From UBA2589 sp038120095 (GTDB lineage: Bacteria > Gemmatimonadota > Gemmatimonadetes > Longimicrobiales > Gaopeijiaceae): DNA of 51,804 nucleotides. Position 1 is the first letter of the stretch. Each line of letters opens with the position of its first letter. Below are positions 26,259-35,278 of the stretch, in pieces. The notes beneath the pieces were generated by a model that ran no database searches, was not told the DNA's origin, and was given only the letters and a program-made list of their open reading frames with translations. The DNA is taken from assembly GCA_038120095.1 (NCBI GenBank), contig JAYOKZ010000020.1, positions 1 to 51,804 of the forward strand. The letters run 5' to 3'. The translations under genes were made by a program, and so were the position numbers.

Positions 26259-26633
26259 TTATTCGGTGTCAGGCTCCATCGTCGGGGGAACCGCCTCGAC
26301 GGCGCGGACATTCCAGAAACGCATCGCGCCGTAAATGAACTCCCGGGCCACTTTCTGACCGATCCACACGGCGGTGACGAGTGTCGCCGTCCACGCCCCG
26401 ACGATCAGATCGGTCGGCTGTATCACGAACCACACATACGCCGCGCACGCCAGACCGAACATGAGGCCACCGGCCCACCCGTACAGCGAGGCGCGCTCCC
26501 GAGCCCGAAAACGACACCCATCGCACCACAGCATGCGATCGAGTCTGGATTGGTCGAAGACCTCGAGACACCGGACACACGTCACTTCATCCGGATACCG
26601 GTCACGCCACGATACCGTGGGCCGATCGTTCAT
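26259..26633 (-). CDS. Small zinc-ribbon membrane protein, function unknown
   Basis: 124 residues. An N-terminal cytoplasmic zinc ribbon is formed by two CxxC pairs (Cys19/Cys22 and Cys37/Cys40, the latter CDGC). Two hydrophobic segments follow at about residues 52-72 and 78-95, then a short acidic tail. I do not recognise a named family. The start follows the isocitrate dehydrogenase stop by 16 bp, so it may be co-transcribed with it. The cysteine pairs suggest metal binding; the two-segment anchor suggests a small membrane adaptor. No more can be inferred. Confidence 0.7.
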   Translation of the reverse strand: MNDRPTVSWRDRYPDEVTCVRCLEVFDQSRLDRMLWCDGCRFRARERASLYGWAGGLMFGLACAAYVWFVIQPTDLIVGAWTATLVTAVWIGQKVAREFIYGAMRFWNVRAVEAVPPTMEPDTE

Positions 26634-26649
26634 GCCTCACCTCACTCGC

Positions 26650-27663
26650 TTAACCCAGCGCTCTCACCAGCGCCGCAGTGAACTCCCGAGTCGTAGAGCT
26701 GCCGCCCATGTCGATCGTTCGCGCCTCGCCGGAACGTACCACGGCGTCGACCCCATTCCGAATGCGCGTCGCACAATCGGACTGACCGAGATGGTCCAGC
26801 ATCAGGCACGCTGACATGAGCAGTGATGTCGGATTGGCGATACCCCTTCCCGCGATGTCCGGCGCAGAGCCATGTACGGCCTCGAACATCGCCGCATCCT
26901 CACCAATGTTGCCCGCTGGAGCAAAGCCGAGACCGCCCACGAGTCCTGCCATCAGGTCGGACAGGATATCGCCGAACATATTCTCCATGACGAGGACATC
27001 GAACCGATACGGGTCGAGGACCAGCTGCATCGCCGTGGCATCGATGATCCGATCTTCCCACTCGATCTCGGGATAGTCGCTTGCCACCTGATGCGCCACA
27101 TCGAGGAAGAGGCCCTGAGTGTATTTCAGGATGTTCGCCTTGTGCGCCAACGTCACCTTCTTCCGACCGTGTGTACGCGCGTACTCGAACGCATACCGAC
27201 AAATCCGCTCGGCACCGAACCGCGTGATGATCATCACGGATTCCGCAGCAGCTCGAGGGTCACCGTGCATCCCGATGTAGTGCTCAACACCCACATAGAG
27301 CCCCTCGGTGTTCTCGCGGATCAGCACGAGATCGATGTCCTCGTAACGGCCTCCCGGCACGATGGTGCGCACGGGGCGCACGTTGGCGTAGAGGTCGAAG
27401 AGTTTCCTCAATTCGACGTTGATCGAACGGAACCCTGACCCGGAGGGCGTGGTGAGCGGCCCCTTCAGCAGCACACGGGTGCGCTCCGCGGAATCGATGG
27501 TCTCCTGCGGGAGTGGGTGACGAACCTGCTCCAGGGCCGTGACACCTCCCAGCTGTGTATCGTATTCGAGGTCGGCGCCGGCCGCCGTGAGGACCTCGAG
27601 CGTGGCCTCGGTCACTTCCGGACCGATCCCGTCGCCCGGGATTACCGTGATCGTCTGAGTCAT
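26650..27663 (-). CDS. NAD-dependent isocitrate/isopropylmalate dehydrogenase family (isocitrate dehydrogenase-like)
   Basis: A 337-residue beta-decarboxylating dehydrogenase. The opening ITVIPGDGIGPEV, the substrate-loop TPSGSGFRSINVELRK, LYANVRPVR, the REN-TEGLY motif, the metal-binding MFGDILSDL segment and the NAD-binding HGSAPDIAG are all present. The FRSxNxxLR loop is that of NAD-isocitrate dehydrogenase rather than LeuB, so it likely makes 2-oxoglutarate in the citric acid cycle; homoisocitrate dehydrogenase is the main alternative. ATG 27663 is preferred to GTG 27717, which would add a low-complexity leader; neither has a clear ribosome site. Confidence 0.88.
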   Translation of the reverse strand: MTQTITVIPGDGIGPEVTEATLEVLTAAGADLEYDTQLGGVTALEQVRHPLPQETIDSAERTRVLLKGPLTTPSGSGFRSINVELRKLFDLYANVRPVRTIVPGGRYEDIDLVLIRENTEGLYVGVEHYIGMHGDPRAAAESVMIITRFGAERICRYAFEYARTHGRKKVTLAHKANILKYTQGLFLDVAHQVASDYPEIEWEDRIIDATAMQLVLDPYRFDVLVMENMFGDILSDLMAGLVGGLGFAPAGNIGEDAAMFEAVHGSAPDIAGRGIANPTSLLMSACLMLDHLGQSDCATRIRNGVDAVVRSGEARTIDMGGSSTTREFTAALVRALG

Positions 27664-27800
27664 GGTGTGTGTTTTGTCATTGTTGGTCGTGGTGCCAGGC
27701 CCTGGCCCCGTCACCACTGATTCGTCGGTCGTTTCAAATCATCTCAGGCGGGGCTTCCATACCTGCTTCTGTGGTGCCCCAACGATGCCACGCGGCTGGT

Positions 27801-28448
27801 TCACCCGGTCGCAGGGTGGGTTTCCAAACCTTCGCGCACGTACCAGAGCAGGCTTCGCGCGAGCCTCTCCGCGGCCGAAGCGAGCGCCCGTGGATCATCT
27901 CTCGGGTGGTCATCGCCCTCTTCGACTCCGTACCACATGACACGCCCCGTTCGCGGAGCGATCAGCGCCACCGTAAAGCGCACACGCGGTGTAGCGTCGA
28001 TGATCGCCGGATTGACTTCCCAGGTCACGCTGAGCGGCAGGAGAACGAGGTCGGCATCGACGAGGCCCGCCATTCGTCGAAGCTGTCCGAAAAGTGGATC
28101 ACCGACCCGCTCGACCTGGGCCTGACCAAAGAGCCCGACCGACAGCTGCTGGGTCCGGGTGTCGACCCCGGGGGACCGTGCGAGTGCCGCGTCCACCTCC
28201 GTCCACGGGATCCACTCCACGTCTCGCCCACGGTCCCCGAGCGCGAATGACAGCTCCGCGCTCGCGTCACCCGGCACGCCAAGCACCTGCTGTACCGGGA
28301 GGAGAATGACACGTCGGCCATCCAGATTCGGGGAGAAGCCGAGGCTCGTACCGGGCTCAGGAGCGGGTGCCGACCGGCCACCGCAGCCCATGGCGAGTGA
28401 CACCAGGGTGAGCGCGCCGACCAGAGCTCTGGCGGACCGTCGAGACAT
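27801..28448 (-). CDS. Lipoprotein of unknown function
   Basis: 215 residues with a lipoprotein signal (lipobox AMGC, about residue 22). Beyond it is a mixed alpha/beta domain containing VILLPVQQVLG, a helix with DAALARSPGVDTR and strands ADLVLLPLSV and VRFTVALIAPRTGRVMWY. The strand 'sensor-helix-strand' plan and the RTGxVxW ending recall periplasmic lipoproteins of the CsgG/GNA1162-like group, but I cannot assign it. ATG 28448 fits the signal peptide; upstream in-frame codons would cover the end of msrB. It lies 94 bp after msrB and 137 bp before the isocitrate dehydrogenase. Confidence 0.65.
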   Translation of the reverse strand: MSRRSARALVGALTLVSLAMGCGGRSAPAPEPGTSLGFSPNLDGRRVILLPVQQVLGVPGDASAELSFALGDRGRDVEWIPWTEVDAALARSPGVDTRTQQLSVGLFGQAQVERVGDPLFGQLRRMAGLVDADLVLLPLSVTWEVNPAIIDATPRVRFTVALIAPRTGRVMWYGVEEGDDHPRDDPRALASAAERLARSLLWYVREGLETHPATG

Positions 28449-28542
28449 GTGGATCAGGGAAAGCGGGTCGATCGGAAGCCGTCGTCGAAAGGTAGACTGT
28501 GGCCCGCCCCCGGTGAACCGGCCCCCTCCACTCACGACCCGT

Positions 28543-28962
28543 TTATGACGTACTGTCGTCCGAGTCCGGAGCCTCCTGAAGGTCCAGGGCGGCCGAGTTG
28601 ATGCAGTAGCGGAGTCCCGTGGGTCGGGGCCCATCCGGAAAGACGTGTCCGAGATGCCCGTCGCATGCGGAGCACAGAATTTCGGTCCGCGTCATGAAGA
28701 ATTTACGGTCGACCTCGGTACGAACGTTTTCGACATCCACGACGTCGTAGAACGAGGGCCAGCCCGTCCCGGAGTCATACTTGGCGCTCGATGCGAACAG
28801 TGCGGCACCACATCCGCGGCAGACATAGGTCCCCGCGCGCTTCTCGTCATGGTATCGCCCGGTAAACGCCCGTTCTGTGCCCTTCTTGCGGAGCACCTTG
28901 TACTCCATCTCCGACAGAGACGCACGCCACTCCTGATCACTCTTCTCGACCCGTCGGGTCAT
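28543..28962 (-). CDS. msrB: Peptide-methionine (R)-S-oxide reductase
   Basis: A 139-residue MsrB that reduces methionine-R-sulfoxide in damaged proteins. The zinc site is Cys48, Cys51, Cys97 and Cys100, the substrate motif is GTGWPSFY, and the catalytic cysteine is Cys120 in LRYCINSAAL. There is no MsrA fusion and no signal peptide, so it is cytoplasmic. ATG 28962 is preferred to the upstream in-frame start because an AGGAG sits five bases before it. Confidence 0.96.
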   Translation of the reverse strand: MTRRVEKSDQEWRASLSEMEYKVLRKKGTERAFTGRYHDEKRAGTYVCRGCGAALFASSAKYDSGTGWPSFYDVVDVENVRTEVDRKFFMTRTEILCSACDGHLGHVFPDGPRPTGLRYCINSAALDLQEAPDSDDSTS

Positions 28963-29192
28963 CGGGGACTCCTGTGCTGGTCGCATGCTCCATCCAACGA
29001 CCGTGAAGGACGCCGGGACGAGTGATCACAACACCTGCCGGACCCGGGAAGATCCCCTTCACCATCCCGGACCGACGCGACATCGGAGCACGACGCCGGA
29101 ATGTCGGGCTGCCGCACGTCCTTCTGCCCCATTGACATCGGGTCCTCGGTCACGCCGATTGGCCGGTCCTTTCGACACCATCTGGAGCACCC

Positions 29193-29576
29193 ATGAGCGA
29201 CTCTCTCGTCAACCATGTGAAGTGGGACGACATCGAGCGTGAATCCGTCACGGAGGACATCGCGCGCAAGCTTTTTACGGGAGAGCGCATGATGCTCGCC
29301 CAGGTCTTCCTCGAGAAGGGCGCGATCGTGCCCAAGCATTCGCACGACAACGAGCAGCTCACGTGGATCATCGAGGGCGCGCTGCGCTTCTGGATCGGAA
29401 ACGAGGGCGAGCCGGGATACGAGGAACGCGTCGTTTCGGCGGGAGAGGTCATGTACATCCCATCCAACGTGCCCCACAAGGCGGAGGCGCTTGAGGACAC
29501 CCTCGACGTCGATGTATTCAGCCCCCCCCGGCAGGACTGGCTGGATGGGACCGACGCCTATTTCCACGATCGATAG
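29193..29576 (+). CDS. Cupin domain protein
   Basis: A 127-residue single-domain cupin. Motif 1 gives G43...His49-x-His51...Glu54/Gln55, and motif 2 gives His95 after the PSNVPH turn, so a metal centre can form. Such small cupins act as isomerases, dioxygenases or binding proteins; the substrate is not readable here. It is followed after 15 bp by an SDR and an aminotransferase on the same strand, which suggests a small catabolic or biosynthetic unit. The start ATG lies in a 230-bp divergent region shared with msrB. Confidence 0.85.
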   Translation: MSDSLVNHVKWDDIERESVTEDIARKLFTGERMMLAQVFLEKGAIVPKHSHDNEQLTWIIEGALRFWIGNEGEPGYEERVVSAGEVMYIPSNVPHKAEALEDTLDVDVFSPPRQDWLDGTDAYFHDR

Positions 29577-29591
29577 GGAAGGATCGTCGCC

Positions 29592-30383
29592 ATGGACCTG
29601 GGAATTCGAGGCCGCGTCGCGGTCGTCGCAGGATCGAGCCAGGGTCTCGGCCGAGCCATCGCCGAAGCCCTCGCTGCCGAGGGAGTGAACCTCGTCATCA
29701 ACTCTCGATCTCCCGACAAGCTTCTGTCGGTCAAGGCAGATCTCCAGGAAGCGCATGGAATCCGGGTCGAAGCGGTCCCGTGTGACCTGTCTCAGGCGAA
29801 TGGAGCAAGCGACCTCATCTCAGCCGCGGAGCGTGCCTTCGACCGAGTCGACATCCTGGTCACGAACACCGGAGGGCCACCTGCCGGGATGTTCGAAGAT
29901 CACTCGGCAGAGGTCTGGGACGCCGCAATCGCTCAGAACCTGACGAGTGTGATCAACCTCATCCGGCACGCTCTTCCGGGGATGAAGAAACAGCGCTGGG
30001 GCCGTATCGTGAACGTGACATCGATTTCGGTGAAGCAGCCCGTGAAGGGGCTGATTCTTTCGAACGCCCTGCGTGCGGGAGTCACGGGGTTGGCGAAGAC
30101 CGTCTCGAACGAGGTGGCCGAGTTCAATGTGACAGTGAACAATGTGCTCCCGGGATTCACCCGAACCGAGCGACTCAGCCACCTCGCGGAGGCCATCTCG
30201 GAACGGGATGGAATCACGGTGGACGAAGCGTATGCCGGGTGGACCTCGGAGATCCCGATGGGCCGCGTCGGCGAGCCAGACGAATTCGGCGCCATGGCCG
30301 CATTCCTCTGCTCCGAACAGGCCTCCTATATCACCGGACAATCAATTGCCGTCGATGGCGGCTGGATCAAAGGACTCATCTAA
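29592..30383 (+). CDS. Short-chain dehydrogenase/reductase lacking the YxxxK motif
   Basis: 263 residues with a full SDR Rossmann fold: the cofactor loop is GSSQGLGRA (GxxxGxG), followed by the NTGGP strand end and the catalytic serine region NVTSISV. The expected Tyr-x-x-x-Lys is replaced by Ser-x-x-x-Arg in the segment LSNALRAGVTGLAK, a feature of one atypical SDR branch often labelled '3-oxoacyl-ACP reductase'. It may be a non-canonical reductase or a binding protein. GGAAGGA precedes ATG 29592. Its stop overlaps the start of the aminotransferase by one base (TAATG). Confidence 0.88.
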   Translation: MDLGIRGRVAVVAGSSQGLGRAIAEALAAEGVNLVINSRSPDKLLSVKADLQEAHGIRVEAVPCDLSQANGASDLISAAERAFDRVDILVTNTGGPPAGMFEDHSAEVWDAAIAQNLTSVINLIRHALPGMKKQRWGRIVNVTSISVKQPVKGLILSNALRAGVTGLAKTVSNEVAEFNVTVNNVLPGFTRTERLSHLAEAISERDGITVDEAYAGWTSEIPMGRVGEPDEFGAMAAFLCSEQASYITGQSIAVDGGWIKGLI

Positions 30384-31312
30384 TGGGCGCAGTGGGATTC
30401 CAGGAAGCGGATTGGATCTGGAAAGACGGGGAGTACGTGGCGTGGCACGATTGCAGAGTCCACCTGCTGGCTACAGCGGTTCAGTTCGGGACCTCGGTCT
30501 TCGAGGGGATCCGCGCGTACGAGACGCCGAGAGGACCAGCCATCTTCCGACTCGATGCACACATGGATCGACTGATCGACTCGGCAACGATCTATCGGAT
30601 GCGTCCGGATCATTCCGCTCGGGAGCTCGCCGACGTCTGCGTCGATATCATCCGGAAGAATGAACTCCGGGACTGCTACATCCGCCCGATGATCCTCCGG
30701 GGATATGGAACCCCCGGCCTCAACCCGATTCTCAGCCCGATCGAGACCTATGTCGCCGCGTGGGGGTGGGGGACGTACCTGGGAGCGGAGGCTCTCGAAG
30801 CCGGGGTCGACGTGTGTGTCTCATCGTGGCAACGCATGGCTCCGAACACCTTCCCGGCTCGTGCCAAGGCGGGTGGGCACTATGTGAACGCGCAGCTCAT
30901 GAAGATGGAGGCGGTCCAGAACGGTTACGTGGACGCGATCGCGCTCGGGCCGGGAGGCCTTGTCTCCGAAGGCAGCGGGATGAACATCTTTCTGGTGGAC
31001 GAAGGCAAGATCATTTCCCCAGTGCTCGACGGAACGTCGCTCGTGGGTATCACGCGAAGCGCCGTGATTCAGATGGCGCGGGATCTCGGGTACGAAGTCG
31101 AGGAGCGACCGGTTTCCCGAGAAGCGCTCTACACCGTGGATGAAATGTTCTTCACGGGAACTGCTGCCGAGGTGACACCGGTCCGCAGCGTCGACCGAAT
31201 CGAGATCGGCAGCGGAAAGGCGGGCCCGATCACCCTCGACATCCAGCGAAGATTCCTCGAGACGGTGAAGGGTCAGAACGACGATCCGCACGGCTACCTC
31301 ACCTACGTGTAA
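30383..31312 (+). CDS. ilvE: Branched-chain amino acid aminotransferase
   Basis: A 309-residue fold-type IV PLP enzyme that interconverts Val, Leu and Ile with their 2-keto acids. The PLP lysine is Lys162 in the signature ARAKAGGHYVNAQ. The phosphate-binding segment VSEGSGMNIF, the hinge VGITRSAVI and the C-terminal TGTAAEVTPV all match. The start ATG 30383 overlaps the SDR stop, so translation is coupled. The IlvE family also includes D-amino-acid and aminodeoxychorismate enzymes, but the length and motifs fit IlvE. Confidence 0.92.
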   Translation: MGAVGFQEADWIWKDGEYVAWHDCRVHLLATAVQFGTSVFEGIRAYETPRGPAIFRLDAHMDRLIDSATIYRMRPDHSARELADVCVDIIRKNELRDCYIRPMILRGYGTPGLNPILSPIETYVAAWGWGTYLGAEALEAGVDVCVSSWQRMAPNTFPARAKAGGHYVNAQLMKMEAVQNGYVDAIALGPGGLVSEGSGMNIFLVDEGKIISPVLDGTSLVGITRSAVIQMARDLGYEVEERPVSREALYTVDEMFFTGTAAEVTPVRSVDRIEIGSGKAGPITLDIQRRFLETVKGQNDDPHGYLTYV

Positions 31313-31379
31313 CCCCAGCGAATACGCGGCGCTCGATGCGTTCGCCACTCTGAAGTTCCATTACGCCGCGAGGTGCCCC

Positions 31380-32285
31380 TTGGCTCGTCGATCCGTATTC
31401 CACCTCTTCCCGCTCCTCCTGGCGATCGCCGCTGTGGCCGGCGTCACGCCGGCGGGCGCCCAGGATTTCGACCAGGTCGAAATCAGAACAGAGCAGATCA
31501 CGGAATCTCTCTACATGCTCGTGGGAAGTGGAGGCAACATCGCGCTCAGCGTGGGTGAGGACGGCACATTCATCGTTGACGACCAGTATGCCCCGCTGAC
31601 CGAGAAGATCGTCGCTGCGATCGCAGGAGTGACCGAGAAGCCGGTAGACTTCGTCATCAACACGCATTGGCACTTCGACCACACCGACGGTAACGAGAAC
31701 TTCGGGGGCCGGGGCGCCGTGATCGTGTCCCATGCGAACAGCCGAACTCGCATGGAGTCGGACCAGCTCGTCGCGCTGTTCGGCCGCAACCAGGAGGCGT
31801 ACTCACACGAAGGCCTCCCGAAGATCACCTTCGACGAGTCGGTACGCTTTCACCTCAATGGTCAGACGATCGACATCGTGCACCTGGGGCGAGCCCACAC
31901 CGACGGTGACGCTGTCGTGTACTTTCGCGAGGCCAACGTCATGCACACCGGTGATGTCTTCGTTCGCTACGGCCTTCCGTTCATCGACCAGCCGAACGGT
32001 GGCTCGATCAACGGAATGATCGCCGTCACCGAGCGCATCGCCGATATGACGGACCACGGCACGGTGTTCGTGCCCGGACACGGTCCTCTGTCCAGCCGCG
32101 GTGACCTCCTCGCCTTCAACGAGATGCTACGCACCATTCGGGAACGTGTGACTGCCGTCATCGAATCAGGGGGAGACTTCGCCGACGTCGTCGCCGCGAA
32201 CCCCACCGAGGGCTATCCACAGCGCGGTATCGGCACGGAGCCGTGGCTGAGGCTGGTCTACGACAGTCTCCGGGAGCGTAACTGA
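31380..32285 (+). CDS. Exported metallo-beta-lactamase-fold hydrolase
   Basis: A 301-residue protein with a signal peptide ending near AGAQDF. The MBL metal motif THWHFDHTDGNENF (HxHxDH) is complete. The further His in HLGRAHTDGD, the Asp in MHTGDVF and His in FVPGHGP complete the dinuclear site. Its start is TTG 31380, preceded by GAGGTG at good spacing, because no ATG or GTG lies suitably. The family includes beta-lactamases, quinoprotein-relay-related and lactonase enzymes. The absence of a B1-B3 lactamase signature around the active site argues against assigning antibiotic resistance. Confidence 0.88.
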   Translation: MARRSVFHLFPLLLAIAAVAGVTPAGAQDFDQVEIRTEQITESLYMLVGSGGNIALSVGEDGTFIVDDQYAPLTEKIVAAIAGVTEKPVDFVINTHWHFDHTDGNENFGGRGAVIVSHANSRTRMESDQLVALFGRNQEAYSHEGLPKITFDESVRFHLNGQTIDIVHLGRAHTDGDAVVYFREANVMHTGDVFVRYGLPFIDQPNGGSINGMIAVTERIADMTDHGTVFVPGHGPLSSRGDLLAFNEMLRTIRERVTAVIESGGDFADVVAANPTEGYPQRGIGTEPWLRLVYDSLRERN

Positions 32286-32360
32286 CGGGGCGATCTTCGG
32301 AACGGCGCTCCAGCATCCGGGGATCCGAACCAACCCTTCCCGGGAATCGCCGGCCTCCAT

Positions 32361-32936
32361 TCAGCGTTGCAGGCGCTCCGCGCAGAAATACCCCTCGACC
32401 CGCTCGACGCCGAGCGAACTCTGCCAGCTTCCAGCGAAGCGGTTCCCTTCGATCAGGAGAATGTTCAGCGCGGTGGCCGCCCCGTCGAACGGGGTGTTAT
32501 CCCTGCGGTTCGCCACCGACCCGAATCGAAGCGTGATGCTGGGCCCAGCCGATCCCGGAGCCTCGAGGACCAACACACCCGGCCCGGCTGGATCCTGACG
32601 GTCGAGCCCCTCCAGCGTCCAAGCCCCGGCTTCGGTCAGGTCAATCGATGCGGAGCCGGAGAGTGTGGCGACCGAAGCACCCCAGTCGCGGAATTCCTCC
32701 GGCGTCTGCTCCAGGTCCAGAACACCAAAAGCCTGAGCACGGCCACCATCCTGAATGAGAGAGAGTCGGTACCGACCCGCCATGTACGCCATCGTCTCAC
32801 TTTCTTCCACTCGCCCGCTCACGGGAGCGCAGGCAGGGAGTACCTCCGCCGTGGGGATCTCGTCTGGCCGCGAACCACCGCACGCCGCACTGCCTGCGAT
32901 CAGGAGCGTGCCCCATAGAGACCGGCGACCTGTCAT
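32361..32936 (-). CDS. Lipoprotein of unknown function
   Basis: About 191 residues with lipobox SAAC and a following Gly-Gly. The rest is a beta-rich domain with several Gly/Asp turns and two Cys (in LPACAPV and GYFCAERL) that could form a disulfide. I do not recognise it. Start 32936 overlaps the upstream protease stop (ATGA); an in-frame ATG at 32945 is also possible. The coupling suggests a partner of the Ig-like protease. Confidence 0.65.
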   Translation of the reverse strand: MTGRRSLWGTLLIAGSAACGGSRPDEIPTAEVLPACAPVSGRVEESETMAYMAGRYRLSLIQDGGRAQAFGVLDLEQTPEEFRDWGASVATLSGSASIDLTEAGAWTLEGLDRQDPAGPGVLVLEAPGSAGPSITLRFGSVANRRDNTPFDGAATALNILLIEGNRFAGSWQSSLGVERVEGYFCAERLQR

Positions 32937-35104
32937 CGGAGCCATTCCCTCAGTCGAGAACGCTTGTCCAGAGTGAAGATCGGGCCCTCGCGCAGATCTC
33001 CCCGAAGATCGATGAAGCCCGGGAGACCAGGTGCGGCCTGGATGTTCGACTGAGTCGCATTGAGCGGCAGGAAGTAATTGTCCCCCGAATTCAGGTCGAC
33101 CCCGTACCCAAGGTCCTTCATGGATGCCACGGTCACGTCACTGAGCGGGTTCGAACCACTACCCTCGATGAACGGGGTCATGAGCTCGTTGTCCAGCACG
33201 TTCTCCCTCCAGTGCGAGTCCGACTGCCCCCGAATCGAGTCATTCGCGACCGGAACCTTGGCACCGACGTAACCGGAGCCGCCGACATCGTCAAAGGCGT
33301 CGATGGCGTACGGACCCGAGAAATGGGTGTCCACGCCGGGATTCGAGGGAATGGAGGGGTTTCGCAGCAGGTTCTGCCGGTTCCACAAGGTGCCAACGCC
33401 GAGAACGTGCCCCATCTCGTGCAGAATGACATCGGACAGACGGCCGGCATTCTCCAGTTCGATGAGATCCGCCTCATCGAATGTCATCGTCCCGACGATC
33501 GTGTGCCCGTTCACGGGCCGGGTGACGCAAGGACCGGCCTGCCCGAGAACGCTGCCCTGACCGTCGATCGGCTCGATCACCACGAGAATCAGCACGTCAT
33601 CAATGGGTGTGCTCCGTTCGTAGGGCTCACCCGTGCAGGCGGACGTGCTCAACGGGCTCGATGCCGACAACCCGATATCCCATATGTCCGCCACGATAAT
33701 CTGCGACCACCTGGCCGCCGCTGCGATGAAGGCGTCGTTCTGACTCTGCGTGCCCGGATCGATGAAATCCAGCTCGATCTCGAACGGTTCAAGCGCGACA
33801 TCGGTGGAAACCGTGAGCGTGCCTCCCGATACCGTGCCGCCCTGATTTTCGCTCGTGTAGGCATGGACCAGGATGTGATAGCGGCCGTCGGCAAACGGAA
33901 CCTGACAGCTCTCGTTGCTGTCCGAAGACAGGCTTACGCATGCCTTGAAATCATCGCGGAAGGAGGGACGCGGATCGTCCGAGACATAGATATCCGCATC
34001 ACCGTTCGGCGCGCTGAACGAGATCGTCAGGGTTGCTGGCCCGGCGACGTCGACCAGGAAGAGGCCTTCAGAGTCCGCAGTGACCGAGATATTGGTGACC
34101 GGCACCCCGGGCGTTACCGAGGCCTGGCTCAACACGGTGAGCGAAGTGGTCAGCTCATTGTTCGACTCGAACAGTTCGACGACATCATCATCGGCATCGA
34201 CCGTGAAGACGAGGCTGTTCGAGCCGGCACCCAGCGGACCCACCTCGAACTGAACCTCGGTGGAGTCGTTCGGGTCCATGGACGGAAGGTCGACCGTACC
34301 GATCTCGGTCCCGTTCGCCGCCAGCGAAACTCTGGCTGCCCCGCTCGCCAGATCACCGATGTTGATGATGCTTCCCGTCACCGTCACGGCCTCGAGGGTC
34401 GTGGGCACCACGCTGCTCACCCGAAGCGAGCCTACAGCCGCCAGATCCGGGGTCGGCACCTCGGACCGGGCGATCGCGCTCACGGCAACCGAACGGCCGG
34501 GGATCGAGACAAGGAGATCCTGTTCACCAAACACCGACCCGAGCGTCCACTCGGTCGACGCTTCTCCGTTTTCGTCCGTGTCGACGGACGACACGGATAC
34601 GGTTCCGTTGTCCGCCCCCGGCGTGAAGGTCACGGCGAGGCCGGGGATCCCTGTTCCGCCCTGATCCACCGCGCGAACGACAATCAGCTCCGCGAGCGTC
34701 GAGTCACGGATCGCTTCCTGGTTGTCGCCCTGGACGACCGCAAAGGAAGAGATCTGCTGCACGACTTCGACGCTCGCAGTCGCCGACAGCCCCAGGCCGG
34801 AGGCGGACACGGTCGTGCTTCCCACGGAGAGAGCGGTGATCAAGCCGTCGGTCGAAATCGATGCAACGGCCGGATCTGCGACCACCCACTCGATCGGGGT
34901 CGGCATCACGATGCCGTTCTGATCCTCGACCCTGGCCGACAGCTGAACCGACTGGTTGAGAAACGTCATCACCACATCGTCGGGGGTGAGCGTCAAGGCC
35001 GTTGGGATACGCTCGGTCGGCTCGATCGGGTCAGTGCCGCCGCATCCCGCAACGGCCAGGAGAGCGAGAAGGCGAAGGCGGGCGTACGGCAGTCGGTGAC
35101 GCAT
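32933..35104 (-). CDS. Ig-like and CARDB domain lipoprotein with leishmanolysin-type metalloprotease
   Basis: 723 residues. A lipobox (LAVAGC) is followed by a Big_2-type bacterial Ig domain (about 30-120), a Big_1-type domain (about 130-215), a CARDB adhesion-type domain (about 220-330), a pre-peptidase C-like domain (about 340-440), and a metalloprotease domain with zinc motif HEMGHVLGVG near residue 570 and a later segment ending in NYFLPL. The HEMGHxLG plus the long downstream insertion match the leishmanolysin-like (M8) group used in many bacterial secreted proteins. Start 35104 puts the signal peptide at the N terminus; ATG 35134 is ten codons earlier. It overlaps the lipoprotein gene downstream by four bases. 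Confidence 0.85.
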   Translation of the reverse strand: MRHRLPYARLRLLALLAVAGCGGTDPIEPTERIPTALTLTPDDVVMTFLNQSVQLSARVEDQNGIVMPTPIEWVVADPAVASISTDGLITALSVGSTTVSASGLGLSATASVEVVQQISSFAVVQGDNQEAIRDSTLAELIVVRAVDQGGTGIPGLAVTFTPGADNGTVSVSSVDTDENGEASTEWTLGSVFGEQDLLVSIPGRSVAVSAIARSEVPTPDLAAVGSLRVSSVVPTTLEAVTVTGSIINIGDLASGAARVSLAANGTEIGTVDLPSMDPNDSTEVQFEVGPLGAGSNSLVFTVDADDDVVELFESNNELTTSLTVLSQASVTPGVPVTNISVTADSEGLFLVDVAGPATLTISFSAPNGDADIYVSDDPRPSFRDDFKACVSLSSDSNESCQVPFADGRYHILVHAYTSENQGGTVSGGTLTVSTDVALEPFEIELDFIDPGTQSQNDAFIAAAARWSQIIVADIWDIGLSASSPLSTSACTGEPYERSTPIDDVLILVVIEPIDGQGSVLGQAGPCVTRPVNGHTIVGTMTFDEADLIELENAGRLSDVILHEMGHVLGVGTLWNRQNLLRNPSIPSNPGVDTHFSGPYAIDAFDDVGGSGYVGAKVPVANDSIRGQSDSHWRENVLDNELMTPFIEGSGSNPLSDVTVASMKDLGYGVDLNSGDNYFLPLNATQSNIQAAPGLPGFIDLRGDLREGPIFTLDKRSRLREWLR

Positions 35105-35278
35105 CGGAACGAAGTCTCGGGAGCGGATGGACATTTGTTCGAGTAGCTACACCGGTCGTACACCGGCAGTGCCGCGGCTATCCTAAGGCGAGCTGGACGG
35201 AAGGCGCGAGGGCACCATGTTCCCTGCATCGTTCCGCTCATCCGATCACATCTCTCCGGCAGCCGAGGAGCTCTGCTC

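Noticed and set aside
31380..32285. Antibiotic-resistance beta-lactamase
   Set aside because: Only the general MBL metal motif is present, and the neighbours are metabolic genes.
33212..35146. 644-codon plus-strand open frame antisense to the Ig-like protease
   Set aside because: It is Arg-, Asp- and Gly-rich with no domain, and the minus strand reads as a coherent multi-domain lipoprotein.
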